From NCBI GenBank assembly GCA_945905815.1, contig CAMDQH010000011.1, positions 1 through 60,844 on the forward strand: 60,844 nucleotides of DNA. Direction: 5' to 3'. The stretch comes from Bacteriovorax stolpii. Lineage in GTDB: Bacteria; Bdellovibrionota; Bacteriovoracia; Bacteriovoracales; Bacteriovoracaceae. A program made the translations under genes and the position numbers. The notes beneath the pieces were generated by a model. It had not been told where the DNA came from and made no database searches. It saw only the letters and a program-made list of their open reading frames with translations. Position 1 is the stretch's first letter, and every line of letters starts with the position of its first letter. This document shows, piece after piece, positions 34,705 through 43,192 of this stretch.

Positions 34705-35781
34705 TTATCTCGACTCGAGACCAACTAAAATTTTGAGATAAAGTTCAAGATCAAAGAGCTGCAAATCATCTACTGATTCGCCTACTCCGATATAGGTAAT
34801 AGGTACTTTCAGATGATCAACAATCCCCACGGCACTTCCCGCCTTGGCGGATCCATCACACTTGGTAAATATAATTCCAGTGAGTTGAAGGGCCTTGTTA
34901 AATTCCTGAGCTTGTTTCAAAGCATTTTGCCCAGTAATCGCATCCAATACGAGAAGAACTTCCTGTGGAGCATCCGCATCAATTTTGCTCATGACTCTTT
35001 TAGTTTTTGTCAGCTCATCCATTAAGTTTTGATTGGTATGAAGTCTTCCGGCCGTATCAATTAAACAATAATCGTAGCCTTCACTAAATGCCTTAGCAAC
35101 TGTGTCATAAGCAACGCCGCTTGGATCAGCTCCATCTTTTGCCCGAACCATATCAACGCCGGCCCGATCACACCAAATCTGTAGTTGATCAACTGCTGCT
35201 GCTCGGAAAGTATCACAGGCCCCAACAATAACTTTCGCCCCTTGAGATTTTAGTTTTGTTGCAAGTTTTCCAATGGTCGTTGTTTTACCAGCACCGTTTA
35301 CACCTACGATCATAAAGACGCGTGTTTTCTTTACTGCGCTATCGAAAGCAAAAACATCTTTATGAATGTTGTGCTGAATCGGTTCCATTTTATCTTTCAT
35401 GAATCCATAAACTAGTTGTTGGATATCATCAGCTGATTTGCCTTTGCCGTGCTTATCAAGCTTAGAAAGAAGTTCTTGTACGAGACCTGTTGGTATGTCG
35501 GCCGTGTATAAAATTTCTTCGATTTCATCCAGAGAAGGTGTTCCACCTGAAAAAAGATTACCAATCTTCCCCCAAACTTCGGTGCGAGATTTTTCAAGTC
35601 CCAAAGAAAGCCGATCAGTCCAAGAAATCTTAGGCGCCACAACCAGTTCAGGTCGTGGTGCAATCGGGGTAATTTCTTTTTGTTCAATGAGTGGTTTTTC
35701 AAGTTTTGGTTTTTTCTTAAAAACAAAAAAAAGAATAAGCGCGAGAAGAACAAGTCCGGCAAGAATAAGAACGTATTGCAT
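34705..35781 (-). CDS. ftsY: Signal recognition particle receptor FtsY
   Basis: 358 residues: one N-terminal membrane span (about 5-22), a short linker, and the NG domain with GTP motifs GVNGAGKTT (P loop), DTFRAAAVDQL, DTAGRLH and TKCDGSAKAG. It delivers ribosome-nascent chains to the translocon. The membrane anchor in place of the long acidic A domain is seen in many bacteria. First gene of the ftsY-zapA-fau-rny run, with a ribosome site before the ATG at 35781. Confidence 0.95.
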   Translation of the reverse strand: MQYVLILAGLVLLALILFFVFKKKPKLEKPLIEQKEITPIAPRPELVVAPKISWTDRLSLGLEKSRTEVWGKIGNLFSGGTPSLDEIEEILYTADIPTGLVQELLSKLDKHGKGKSADDIQQLVYGFMKDKMEPIQHNIHKDVFAFDSAVKKTRVFMIVGVNGAGKTTTIGKLATKLKSQGAKVIVGACDTFRAAAVDQLQIWCDRAGVDMVRAKDGADPSGVAYDTVAKAFSEGYDYCLIDTAGRLHTNQNLMDELTKTKRVMSKIDADAPQEVLLVLDAITGQNALKQAQEFNKALQLTGIIFTKCDGSAKAGSAVGIVDHLKVPITYIGVGESVDDLQLFDLELYLKILVGLESR

Positions 35782-35818
35782 TTATTTTCCCCTAAAGTGG
35801 CACGAATTATTAACCACA

Positions 35819-36400
35819 TCAGGCATTAAAGTAAAGCTTCAAGAAATTCCAAATCATGTGCCCAGTCGCACCCCACAACAGATGGGGCTTGGAATTATTA
35901 ACAAGAGGTAAATAGGTTCCAGATTTTATTGGATGAAACATAACAGCACTACTTCCTTGACCATGGCGCCAAGCGTACTCCCAGCTTTCTTCCTTTTTAA
36001 GTTCGTCCCAAGGATAGGCCAGAATATCATCCCATTCGCCATTACTTACAACTTCTTCTAAAAACTCGGCCGTCGACATATTAAGTTTCGCTACCACAGG
36101 TATAATCGGTTGCATCCTGGCCGTCATAACAACCGGAAGGCATCCGAAATATTCAATGCAATTTCTATTGTGTCCCGTTTCTTCTTCGAATTCTCTTTGA
36201 GCAACTTCCCATGGATGATTTTCAGAATCTTTTTTGTGCCCACCCACAAAGGCCATTTGCCCACCATGAGTCGGCATACCTTCCGCTCTTTTTATGAGAA
36301 AAACATGCTCTTCGCTACACAAAAAAAGCACGGCTCCTTTCCACTCGGAATCCATCAGAGTATGCTGAAAAAGAACTTTTTTTATACGGTGAAAATCCAT
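35819..36400 (-). CDS. Nudix CoA pyrophosphatase-like hydrolase (NudL type)
   Basis: 193 residues. THGGQMAFVGGHKK followed by EVAQREFEEETGHN is the Nudix box of the NudL/CoA-diphosphatase type (GGQxxFPGGxxxxxE with extra residues). It hydrolyses CoA or related diphosphates. Its start codon at 36398-36400 overlaps the divergent epmA start by two bases. It lies 37 bases upstream of the ftsY start, so may share that transcript. Confidence 0.8.
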   Translation of the reverse strand: MDFHRIKKVLFQHTLMDSEWKGAVLFLCSEEHVFLIKRAEGMPTHGGQMAFVGGHKKDSENHPWEVAQREFEEETGHNRNCIEYFGCLPVVMTARMQPIIPVVAKLNMSTAEFLEEVVSNGEWDDILAYPWDELKKEESWEYAWRHGQGSSAVMFHPIKSGTYLPLVNNSKPHLLWGATGHMIWNFLKLYFNA

Positions 36401-37349
36401 GCGTTTACGTTACCAGTTTGAGCTGATTCAGCTTATTCGAAACTTCTTTGGCCAACAAGGTTTTTTGGATGTTTTGACGCCTCCTGCGGTGGAAAATCCG
36501 GGTATGGAAGTACATATCCACCCATTTCAGTTGCATTCAGTTGTAAAAAATAAAGTTATCCCCAAATTTCTGCACACTTCACCAGAGTTTTGCTTGAAAG
36601 AGTTACTCGCAGATCCAACTGAGAACATAGATAAACTCTTTTCACTCTCTTATTGTTTTCGAGATGAGCCTGAATCACCAATTCATCGAAGTCAGTTCAT
36701 TATGCTCGAATGGTACCGCAAGCACGAGCGCTATGAAAAAATCATGAGTGATGTGGAAGAACTAATTAATTTTTGCCTAAGCTCCAAACTACCTATCCGA
36801 AAAGAACTTAAAGAAAAAAAAATTATCAAAAAAACGATGCAAGAACTTTTCCAGGAATATCTTGGCATTGATATTTTAAACTACTTGGATACAGCCTCTA
36901 TTAAAAATCTTTTGAAAAGCTATCCTGATGTTCCTGTGCCTGTTTCTGAATGTGAATGGGATGATTACTTTTTTCTCTTGTATCTTAACAAAATCGAACC
37001 TGAGATTGCTAAAATTCCAATGCTCCTCATTTACGAATTTCCGGCGCCATTGAGCGCACTTTCGACACTAAAAGATGCAGACCATAGAGTATGTGAAAGA
37101 TTTGAGCTTTATATTAATGGAGTTGAAATTTGTAATTGCTTTAATGAATTAACCGATTTGGGAGAGCAGAGAAGGCGCTTTGAAGAACAGAGCACCTTAA
37201 AGAAAAAAATATACAAATACGAATTATCAGAACCTACAAAATTCTACTTATCCCTCGACAAAGGTCTTCCACCATCAGCTGGAATTGCTTTGGGTGTTGA
37301 GCGTTTGTTACATACTATTTGTGAAATTGAAAACCCATTCTTTTACTAA
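36399..37349 (+). CDS. epmA: EF-P beta-lysylation ligase (EpmA/PoxA/GenX-like)
   Basis: 316 residues of the class II aminoacyl-tRNA synthetase fold without an anticodon domain. Motif 2 reads FRDEPESPIHRSQFIMLEWY, and motif 3 GIALGVERLLHTI. This is the EpmA group that lysylates elongation factor P; a lone lysine-tRNA-synthetase-like catalytic domain. The in-frame stop at 36390 shows that the start cannot be earlier than 36399, so it overlaps the divergent Nudix start codon. EpmB and EF-P are not in the window. Confidence 0.85.
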   Translation: MRLRYQFELIQLIRNFFGQQGFLDVLTPPAVENPGMEVHIHPFQLHSVVKNKVIPKFLHTSPEFCLKELLADPTENIDKLFSLSYCFRDEPESPIHRSQFIMLEWYRKHERYEKIMSDVEELINFCLSSKLPIRKELKEKKIIKKTMQELFQEYLGIDILNYLDTASIKNLLKSYPDVPVPVSECEWDDYFFLLYLNKIEPEIAKIPMLLIYEFPAPLSALSTLKDADHRVCERFELYINGVEICNCFNELTDLGEQRRRFEEQSTLKKKIYKYELSEPTKFYLSLDKGLPPSAGIALGVERLLHTICEIENPFFY

Positions 37350-37352
37350 GAC

Positions 37353-38180
37353 TTATTCCAAAAGCTGAAGCCCGTTCATCACCTTGTGGAGTTTAATGAT
37401 AAACTCCGACTTAATATGTTGAACAGGCATGCTCTCGGCCCACTTCAAATGGAATTCAAGGCGAGGGTCTTTGCGAACCGGCGCCTTTAAAAGCATGTCA
37501 TAATCTTTTGCGAGCTCAGATGAAAACACAGAGTACCATTGGTATAAATCTTCCAGTTTATTGACTTCATAGTTTTCCATCAAATCTAATCCTTTTTCAG
37601 TAAAGATACGCTTAATGGAATATAGATTTAACTTACCAAGAGATTCTTTTGTAAAAGTTTGATTAAAAAAACGCTGACTAAACTTTAAACTAAAATCAAG
37701 AAGTCTATTCGATGGTTTTTCTTCTCTGTTTTCCAGTGAAGCATAAATCTCATCTAAAACAAGTGCCTGATAAATCCCCTCTCTTGAACCACCCTGATCT
37801 AGAGTATTGAGCCAAGTTGCAAGATCTTCTTCTTTCGCCTCGGTTTTGCGTGTGACCTGAAAAATTTCTTGAAGGAATTGATAATCAAACTGACGTTTGC
37901 GATCATTGGGTAAACGATCGTATTCAGTCGGATCTTTTTTTAATTTGGTATAGCTTGCAACATCAGTACCTTTTTTAACTTCTTTCGGAATCTCAGGTAG
38001 CTTAGCTTCCACTACTGGCGGCAGAGGAATGGGTCCAAAAAGTTTAGCACCCCAGGCAGGACCAGCAATTGACGAAACAATCTCTCTTCCCCTCGTCTTC
38101 CATTCCGATTCAAGTTTCACTTCTTGTGCCAATACAGAAAGACTGAAAAGTAATCCGACTATAACGATCAATTTATTCAC
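37353..38180 (-). CDS. Secreted or periplasmic hypothetical protein
   Basis: 275 residues. The signal peptide MNKLIVIVGLLFSLSVLAQE ends near residue 18. The mature protein is polar with a proline-rich start (FGPIPLPPVVEAKLPEIP), then helices containing GGSREGIYQALVLDEIYASL. I do not recognise the family. It converges with epmA, with 3 bases between stops, and shares the divergent gap at 38181-38301 with the coiled-coil gene. Confidence 0.6.
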   Translation of the reverse strand: MNKLIVIVGLLFSLSVLAQEVKLESEWKTRGREIVSSIAGPAWGAKLFGPIPLPPVVEAKLPEIPKEVKKGTDVASYTKLKKDPTEYDRLPNDRKRQFDYQFLQEIFQVTRKTEAKEEDLATWLNTLDQGGSREGIYQALVLDEIYASLENREEKPSNRLLDFSLKFSQRFFNQTFTKESLGKLNLYSIKRIFTEKGLDLMENYEVNKLEDLYQWYSVFSSELAKDYDMLLKAPVRKDPRLEFHLKWAESMPVQHIKSEFIIKLHKVMNGLQLLE

Positions 38181-38301
38181 GATAACTCCTTAAATATACA
38201 TATAATCTTACCGCAATTACCTGGACCATCTACTAGGAGATTCTTGCCCCGATAGGGTCAATTATGTTTATCGTCTATGATGAAAGTAAGAGGTTCAATC
38301 C

Positions 38302-38628
38302 ATGTTTAGTCGTATATTTGGAAACAAAATAAAAATTGAAGATGATATTATTGTTCATGCAGTAGTGACGCAAACTGCAGCTCTAATAAATGACTTGCAT
38401 CACCAAATGGATTTGCGATTCAAAGAACTAACAGCACATGTCCGTGAAGTTGAACTTAGTATTGCTCAGATGGAAACGAAACTTCTGACAAAAGATTTAA
38501 AAGATAAGCAAGCCTATGGTCTTCTTCATTATAAATTGCATGAAACAAAATATCCAAAATTGCAGGATGAAATTTCAGATCTTGAAATTAAATTGAATGC
38601 TCGCAAAGCCATTTTAAAAGATCAGTAA
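38302..38628 (+). CDS. Small coiled-coil protein
   Basis: 108 residues, mostly charged helix (residues 25-108), with a GAGG-like ribosome site (AGAGGTTC). There is no signal sequence, and heptad-like leucines and isoleucines (LRFKELTAHVREVELSIAQM) predict a coiled coil. Possibly a structural or adaptor protein; no family recognised. It ends 3 bases from the convergent metallo-hydrolase gene. Confidence 0.55.
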   Translation: MFSRIFGNKIKIEDDIIVHAVVTQTAALINDLHHQMDLRFKELTAHVREVELSIAQMETKLLTKDLKDKQAYGLLHYKLHETKYPKLQDEISDLEIKLNARKAILKDQ

Positions 38629-38631
38629 CAC

Positions 38632-39585
38632 TTAAATATCTATCTCAAGCCCGTCGTAGGCAAACTGCCACTCAAATTTATGTTCAAAATGGTTTTTCTG
38701 TTGATCGTAGTAGTCGCTATCGGTAATGAGCATTTTTTGAAGTTGGTCGTCACTTGCCATGGGATCATGATGGGTAAAAACGACTTTTTTAATTTTCTCC
38801 CTAAAGGCTATGTCCATGCCGATAAAAGCTGAACAGTGTCCCCAATCAACATTTTTCAAAAGATCGTTAAAACTGTACTGGGCATCAAAATACATTAAAT
38901 CTATGTTTTGATACAACGGGAGGTCTTCACCCATTTCTAAACGACTTACTCGTTTCCCTTCGTTGTCGACTACGTGTGCATAATGTTTACCATTAAAAAC
39001 TATCCGCGCACCCCAGCACGGATCAGGGTGATCAAGCTTGTAAGGAGTGACTTCAAAGCCGGCAATATTTGTAGCTTCTCTCGCCGGTATCTGGTGAAAA
39101 TGAATCTTTGAGGCCAGAGCAGCAAATGGAACAGGAAAATAAGGTTTTGTAAAAACAAGCTTGATCGCCGTTTCAAGATTAGGATCAACGCTGTAAAAAT
39201 GGATTATATTTCCAGGAATAAAAATGGGTACAAAAAATGGTATTCCCATTAAATGGTCCCAGTGAAAGTGAGTCATATAGATATGAACTTCCCCTTTACC
39301 TTTACCACAGTCCCCTGCCATTAATTCATTACCTTTCAAGCGAAGCCCGGAACCACCATCAATAATAAGAGATTTATCGCCTTTGAGTTCAACACAAGTT
39401 GTATTTCCACCAAAAGAATTACCAGCAGCAATTTTCTGATCACTTAAGAACGCGGCAGTATTTTTAGAAGGAAAATGAGACGACTGACAAAAAGCCTGAA
39501 GATTTTCTTTAATTTTTTGTTCTAGTTGTTTAGGTGTCAATGGAGCAGGTATTGAACCTCTAGAACCCCAGATTTTTAATTTCAT
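38632..39585 (-). CDS. Cytoplasmic metallo-beta-lactamase-fold hydrolase
   Basis: 317 residues with no signal peptide. WGSRGSIPAP (6-15), IIDGGSG (74-80) and the zinc motif THFHWDH (H106, H108, D110, H111) are characteristic of MBL hydrolases of the RNase Z/phosphodiesterase-like branch. Further ligands are likely in VVDNEGKRVS and FTHHDP. No nuclease-specific domain is seen, so it may act on a small phosphodiester. Follows the papain-like gene with 2 bases between. Confidence 0.8.
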   Translation of the reverse strand: MKLKIWGSRGSIPAPLTPKQLEQKIKENLQAFCQSSHFPSKNTAAFLSDQKIAAGNSFGGNTTCVELKGDKSLIIDGGSGLRLKGNELMAGDCGKGKGEVHIYMTHFHWDHLMGIPFFVPIFIPGNIIHFYSVDPNLETAIKLVFTKPYFPVPFAALASKIHFHQIPAREATNIAGFEVTPYKLDHPDPCWGARIVFNGKHYAHVVDNEGKRVSRLEMGEDLPLYQNIDLMYFDAQYSFNDLLKNVDWGHCSAFIGMDIAFREKIKKVVFTHHDPMASDDQLQKMLITDSDYYDQQKNHFEHKFEWQFAYDGLEIDI

Positions 39586-39587
39586 AG

Positions 39588-40484
39588 TTAATTACAGCTG
39601 TGGAAAATCATTTCTGAAATCGCAGACCTGTCTCCGAAATATTTTTCTAAATCCCATACTCTTGGTTCGTTCCAATTTGAATCTAGAACCAAGATCATTT
39701 TACGGCCATTCGTTGTAAATGCAGCCGCTGCCACAATGGCATGACCTCCACCATTCTTTTCACCTATCTTGCGAGGAATCCACAGCCGAGTATCCATTTC
39801 ACTTTTTGTTTCATAATCCTCGACTTCATATTTTGAAGTTACCATCTGGCTTCCAAGGTAGAACTCCATTAGTACAGGACTTCCAGTCAAAACCTGATCA
39901 TATACATATTCAGCGGCCTTGTTTGATTCGTCAAAGATTTTTTCTTTGCATTTAAATCCAAAACGATCTCCAAAACTTTTCATAATCGGTTTTAAGTTAG
40001 CTGAACGGCCCATGTAATAGCGCGTAATGGATTCTTCAAGGAATTTCATGCGTGAGTGATCTTTTCTCATAACAGGACCAAGTTCATTGTTGCCTATAAA
40101 TCCCACAGCATCAGTTTGTTGCCAATAGTGGAACAGGGCATACGCTGCACAAGTGTTGCCAGTCTGATCTATTGGACTAATGATGTTTTGCATCCGTAGA
40201 TTTAAGCTAGAATTCGACATACTTTCGGAATCAATCATAAGGATACGAGTATCTTTTTCATCGAGAAATAGAATTTCCTCATCTAAAACCGGATGGCCAA
40301 GCATTTTACCCATGAACAAGAATTCTTTCTTTTCATTTTTTTCTACAAAAGTGAGCTCAACCTTTGACCCTATCCCGAGATCATAATGTACATCTTTAAC
40401 TGCAGAGATTATTTTTAGCTTAACTTGCTCAGCAAACGCTGACGGAATTACTGCGAAAAGAAACAACATTAATGTAATTTTCAT
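39588..40484 (-). CDS. Exported papain-fold cysteine peptidase-like protein
   Basis: 298 residues with signal peptide MKITLMLFLFAVIPSAFAEQ. A papain-type active site is readable: Q107 (IDQTGNTCAA), nucleophile C112, H248 (GGGHAIVAA) and D268/N270 (DSNWNEPRVW). The spacing C to H (136) and H to N fits C39/C1-like folds. The length and position suggest a periplasmic peptidase or transglutaminase-like enzyme. It lies in the rimO downstream run (rimO, TPR protein, this gene, MBL). Substrate unknown. Confidence 0.7.
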   Translation of the reverse strand: MKITLMLFLFAVIPSAFAEQVKLKIISAVKDVHYDLGIGSKVELTFVEKNEKKEFLFMGKMLGHPVLDEEILFLDEKDTRILMIDSESMSNSSLNLRMQNIISPIDQTGNTCAAYALFHYWQQTDAVGFIGNNELGPVMRKDHSRMKFLEESITRYYMGRSANLKPIMKSFGDRFGFKCKEKIFDESNKAAEYVYDQVLTGSPVLMEFYLGSQMVTSKYEVEDYETKSEMDTRLWIPRKIGEKNGGGHAIVAAAAFTTNGRKMILVLDSNWNEPRVWDLEKYFGDRSAISEMIFHSCN

Positions 40485-40491
40485 AAATTTC

Positions 40492-41442
40492 CTAATTGTA
40501 CAAATCTTGAAGATTAATTCCCAACGAGATCCTTGCTTGGTAAGTTTCTATATTGGCATTTCCTGATTTCACTTTAACCATTTGATCCTTAAGCCATTTG
40601 TCATTAGGGCTATGATCGATTGCCCTTTGAAGCTCTTGCACTGCTTCAGAGTAACGATCTTGTCTCCAGAGTGCCCAACCTAAAACTTCATGCATTCGTG
40701 GATCACTTTTTTTTGTTAAATATCCGCGGGCATATTCCTCTACGTTATCCGGCAGAAGTCCCGTCGAAACTGCCATTTTCAGCCCTTGCATCTCAGAATC
40801 ATTCCACACTTTCTCATCAACTCTTTCTGCAAGCTCTTCCGCAAGGTCAGAGGGAGACTTACTATCTTCTAGTCTCGCGATTACTTTTGAGGAAGCCCAT
40901 AATTTCTGATAAGAGCCTTGATTGGGATCTATATTCAATAACTTTTCCGAGTATCTCTCAAGTTTATGAAAATCAGGCGCATTACCAGCGAACTCACTTA
41001 TAACAAGATCGGCCAACAGATCCTGATCTTCAGCTTCAGTAACTCCCTGAACCCTTAAAAGGGCGCGCAAGAAAACTGATTGTTGAGTACATGTATTTTT
41101 ATCTAGTTTTTGAAAGCAATTCAGTTTTATGGAAACTATTCGATCTTTAAATTCAGGTCGTGTGCATTTTTCAAAATCACTCAGATTGAGCGTTTCTACC
41201 CACTCCTTAACTGGAATATTAAAATCAATATTTGCGAGTTGCAAATTAACAACCTCACAACTATCAGGAGCCTTTATGACTTTTTCATCTGCAAATTTAG
41301 GAAGTGGCTTTTTTCGGGCCCCCAAGAAAAGATTTCGACTGCTCGCTTTTGTCGCAACTGAAACATCGTCATGCTTAAAAGATAACCAGTAGAAAGTGAT
41401 TAAAGTGAGTATCAATAATACGGCAATTGATTTTAGTTTCAT
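40492..41442 (-). CDS. Membrane-anchored protein with a C-terminal TPR
   Basis: 317 residues from the ATG at 41442, 2 bases after the rimO stop; a TTG two codons upstream is not needed. Residues about 3-23 form an uncleaved signal anchor (LKSIAVLLILTLITFYW). The rest is predicted helical and periplasmic. VLGWALWRQDRYSEAVQELQ, followed by RAIDHSPND, near the C-terminus is a good tetratricopeptide repeat. It probably scaffolds protein interactions; close linkage to rimO is unexplained. Confidence 0.65.
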   Translation of the reverse strand: MKLKSIAVLLILTLITFYWLSFKHDDVSVATKASSRNLFLGARKKPLPKFADEKVIKAPDSCEVVNLQLANIDFNIPVKEWVETLNLSDFEKCTRPEFKDRIVSIKLNCFQKLDKNTCTQQSVFLRALLRVQGVTEAEDQDLLADLVISEFAGNAPDFHKLERYSEKLLNIDPNQGSYQKLWASSKVIARLEDSKSPSDLAEELAERVDEKVWNDSEMQGLKMAVSTGLLPDNVEEYARGYLTKKSDPRMHEVLGWALWRQDRYSEAVQELQRAIDHSPNDKWLKDQMVKVKSGNANIETYQARISLGINLQDLYN

Positions 41443-41444
41443 GA

Positions 41445-42830
41445 TCAAACAGTAATGATTCTTCCAACTAGATCATAATCAAGTACATCTGTAATTTCGA
41501 CTTTAACTATATCGCCCGTTTTTGCGAAACCATCATTGATAATAACCTTTCCATCAATATCTGGTGCTTGGCCAGCATGACGGCCCTGAAGCAATAAATT
41601 GGTTTCTTCATGAACGCCTTCAACCAGAACATCTATTATTTTCCCTAAATATTCTTGATTCAATTCACGAGCAATTTCTTTTTGGGCTTCATAAAGAAGT
41701 TCAAATCTTTCATCGATTACATCTTGAGATATTTTATTTTTTAAGCGAACGGCCGGAGTACCTTCTTCGTCAGAATATTTAAATACTCCAAGGTGGTTGA
41801 AACGAGCCTGCTTAACTCCGTTGAGGAGTGCCTGAAAGTCTTCTTCTGTTTCACCTGGGAATCCAACAATTATTGATGTTCTTAAAACTATTCCAGGGAT
41901 TTTCTCTCTTAAGATTTTAATCTTTTCATGAATAACTTCTTCAGTAACCCGACGATTCATTCGCTTAAGAACTCCATCTGCGAAATGCTGAACCGGCATG
42001 TCCAAGTATTTTGTAATTTTGGTTGATTTTGCCATCAAGTCCATTACGTCTTCAGTCAAATCGTCTGGATAAAAGTAGAATACGCGAACCCAATCAACTC
42101 CCTTAACCTGCTCTAAGCGCGAAAGAAGCTCATAAATCATTGGGTTTTTGCCGTCTTTCTTGCCACCACCCTCAAGATCAACTGCATAGTCAGAAAAGTC
42201 TTGAGAAATAAGATTTAACTCTCTTACCCCAGTGGCAACTAATTGTTCTGCTTCTTTAACTAATGAATCAACTGTACGTGAACGAAGTTTACCACGAAGA
42301 GTCGGAATAATACAAAAAGTACAGTTACGGTTACAACCCTCAGAGATTTTCAACCATGCCATATAAAAAGGAGAGGTATTCAGACGTGGATCAAATTCAG
42401 TATGAATGTAGCGAGGGATTTCTACGAATGATTTTTTCTCCAGCTTTCCTTCTTCCAGTGCACGAAGAAGAGGGACAATCTTGTGATATTCACCAGTACC
42501 GATAAACATGTCAACTTCCGGCATTTCACCTTCAAGCTCATTTGAATACCGTTGGGCCATACAACCAGACATAACTAAGGCCTTACAATTGCCTTCTGTT
42601 TTATAATTAGCAAGACCAAGAACAGTTTCAATTGATTCAACTTTAGCAGCTTCCACAAATGAACAAGTATTTACAATTATTACTTCTGCCTCTTCCGGTG
42701 ACTGTGCGATTGAGTATCCATCAAGATTTAAGTGGCCTAGCATCACCTGTGAATCCACTAAGTTTTTTGAACAACCTAATGAAGTAAAATAAAGCGACTT
42801 CTCCTGGAATTTTCTTGGCTCAAGATTCAT
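41445..42830 (-). CDS. rimO: Ribosomal protein S12 methylthiotransferase RimO
   Basis: 461 residues from the ATG at 42830. The frame stays open upstream to 42971, but the RimO homology starts here, and AGGTG lies 7 bases before this ATG. The methylthiotransferase N-domain carries C20, C56 and C90 (SLGCSKNLVDSQ, CSF, SGC). The radical SAM cluster cysteines are C166, C170 and C173 (EGCNRNCTFC), and the C-terminus has a TRAM domain. RimO adds a methylthio group to an aspartate of ribosomal protein S12. A structured leader precedes it. Cotranscribed with the TPR protein. Confidence 0.92.
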   Translation of the reverse strand: MNLEPRKFQEKSLYFTSLGCSKNLVDSQVMLGHLNLDGYSIAQSPEEAEVIIVNTCSFVEAAKVESIETVLGLANYKTEGNCKALVMSGCMAQRYSNELEGEMPEVDMFIGTGEYHKIVPLLRALEEGKLEKKSFVEIPRYIHTEFDPRLNTSPFYMAWLKISEGCNRNCTFCIIPTLRGKLRSRTVDSLVKEAEQLVATGVRELNLISQDFSDYAVDLEGGGKKDGKNPMIYELLSRLEQVKGVDWVRVFYFYPDDLTEDVMDLMAKSTKITKYLDMPVQHFADGVLKRMNRRVTEEVIHEKIKILREKIPGIVLRTSIIVGFPGETEEDFQALLNGVKQARFNHLGVFKYSDEEGTPAVRLKNKISQDVIDERFELLYEAQKEIARELNQEYLGKIIDVLVEGVHEETNLLLQGRHAGQAPDIDGKVIINDGFAKTGDIVKVEITDVLDYDLVGRIITV

Positions 42831-42864
42831 ACACGCACCTGCAAATTTAAGATCTAAATGTTTA

Positions 42865-42939
42865 GCCGTTTTTAGAGGATACTGAGGAGAAAGTCTAGGA
42901 AACCACTCCCCACCAGAGGCAGAACCCTGTAAAAACGAC
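42865..42939 (-). promoter_or_regulatory. Structured leader RNA upstream of rimO
   Basis: On the minus strand GTCGTTTTTA (42939-42930) pairs with TAAAAACGGC (42874-42865) in a continuous 10-bp stem with a G-U wobble. Inside it, AGGGTTCTG pairs with CAGTATCCT with one mismatch and one wobble. A further GGGGA/TCTCC stem is possible at the top. Both wobbles become C-A mismatches on the plus strand, so the structure favours rimO-strand RNA. It ends about 35 bases before the rimO start. No known riboswitch class recognised. Confidence 0.5.
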
Positions 42940-43145
42940 ACGTAACGCGGAGCATTTTCAATAGGGGGCATTGGAATTGAAACTTAAAAGAACGAAATCA
43001 AAGTGTTCATTGTTCGCAAAGTGGTATTGCACATGAACTTGTAAAAAGTGCAATAGAATGGGCAATAAAGTACGGGGTGCATACAATACACCTCAATTGC
43101 AATACACTCAGGAATAGAACACATCGTTTTTAAGAATAAGAAGGC

Positions 43146-43178
43146 TTCAAAAAAGTTAAGACTTAACACTTTTTTGAA
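43146..43178 (+). promoter_or_regulatory. Long inverted repeat in front of mtgA
   Basis: TTCAAAAAAGTTAAG, one A, then CTTAAC-AC-TTTTTTGAA: 15-base arms interrupted by a 2-base bulge, ending 14 bases before the mtgA ATG. It could be an operator; read as RNA, GTTAA-GAC-TTAAC followed by T residues could also be a terminator for a transcript from the dyad-rich gap upstream. The rest of the gap (42972-43145) holds copies of a TATTGCA/TGCAATA motif in both orientations. Confidence 0.45.
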
Positions 43179-43192
43179 ATGAGTATTTAGAT

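Noticed and set aside
35438-35911. 157-codon open frame opposite ftsY and its upstream region
   Set aside because: It covers the highly conserved FtsY frame in antisense and has no homology I can see.
42865-42939. SRP RNA or RNase P RNA in the rimO leader
   Set aside because: The hairpin lacks the SRP GGAAGCA-type loop and the RNase P GAGGAAAGUCC core; the resemblance is only to short pieces.
42831-42971. RimO N-terminal extension of 47 residues
   Set aside because: RimO homology and the ribosome site both point to the ATG at 42830, and the extension has no RimO-like sequence; an open frame of this length can arise by chance.
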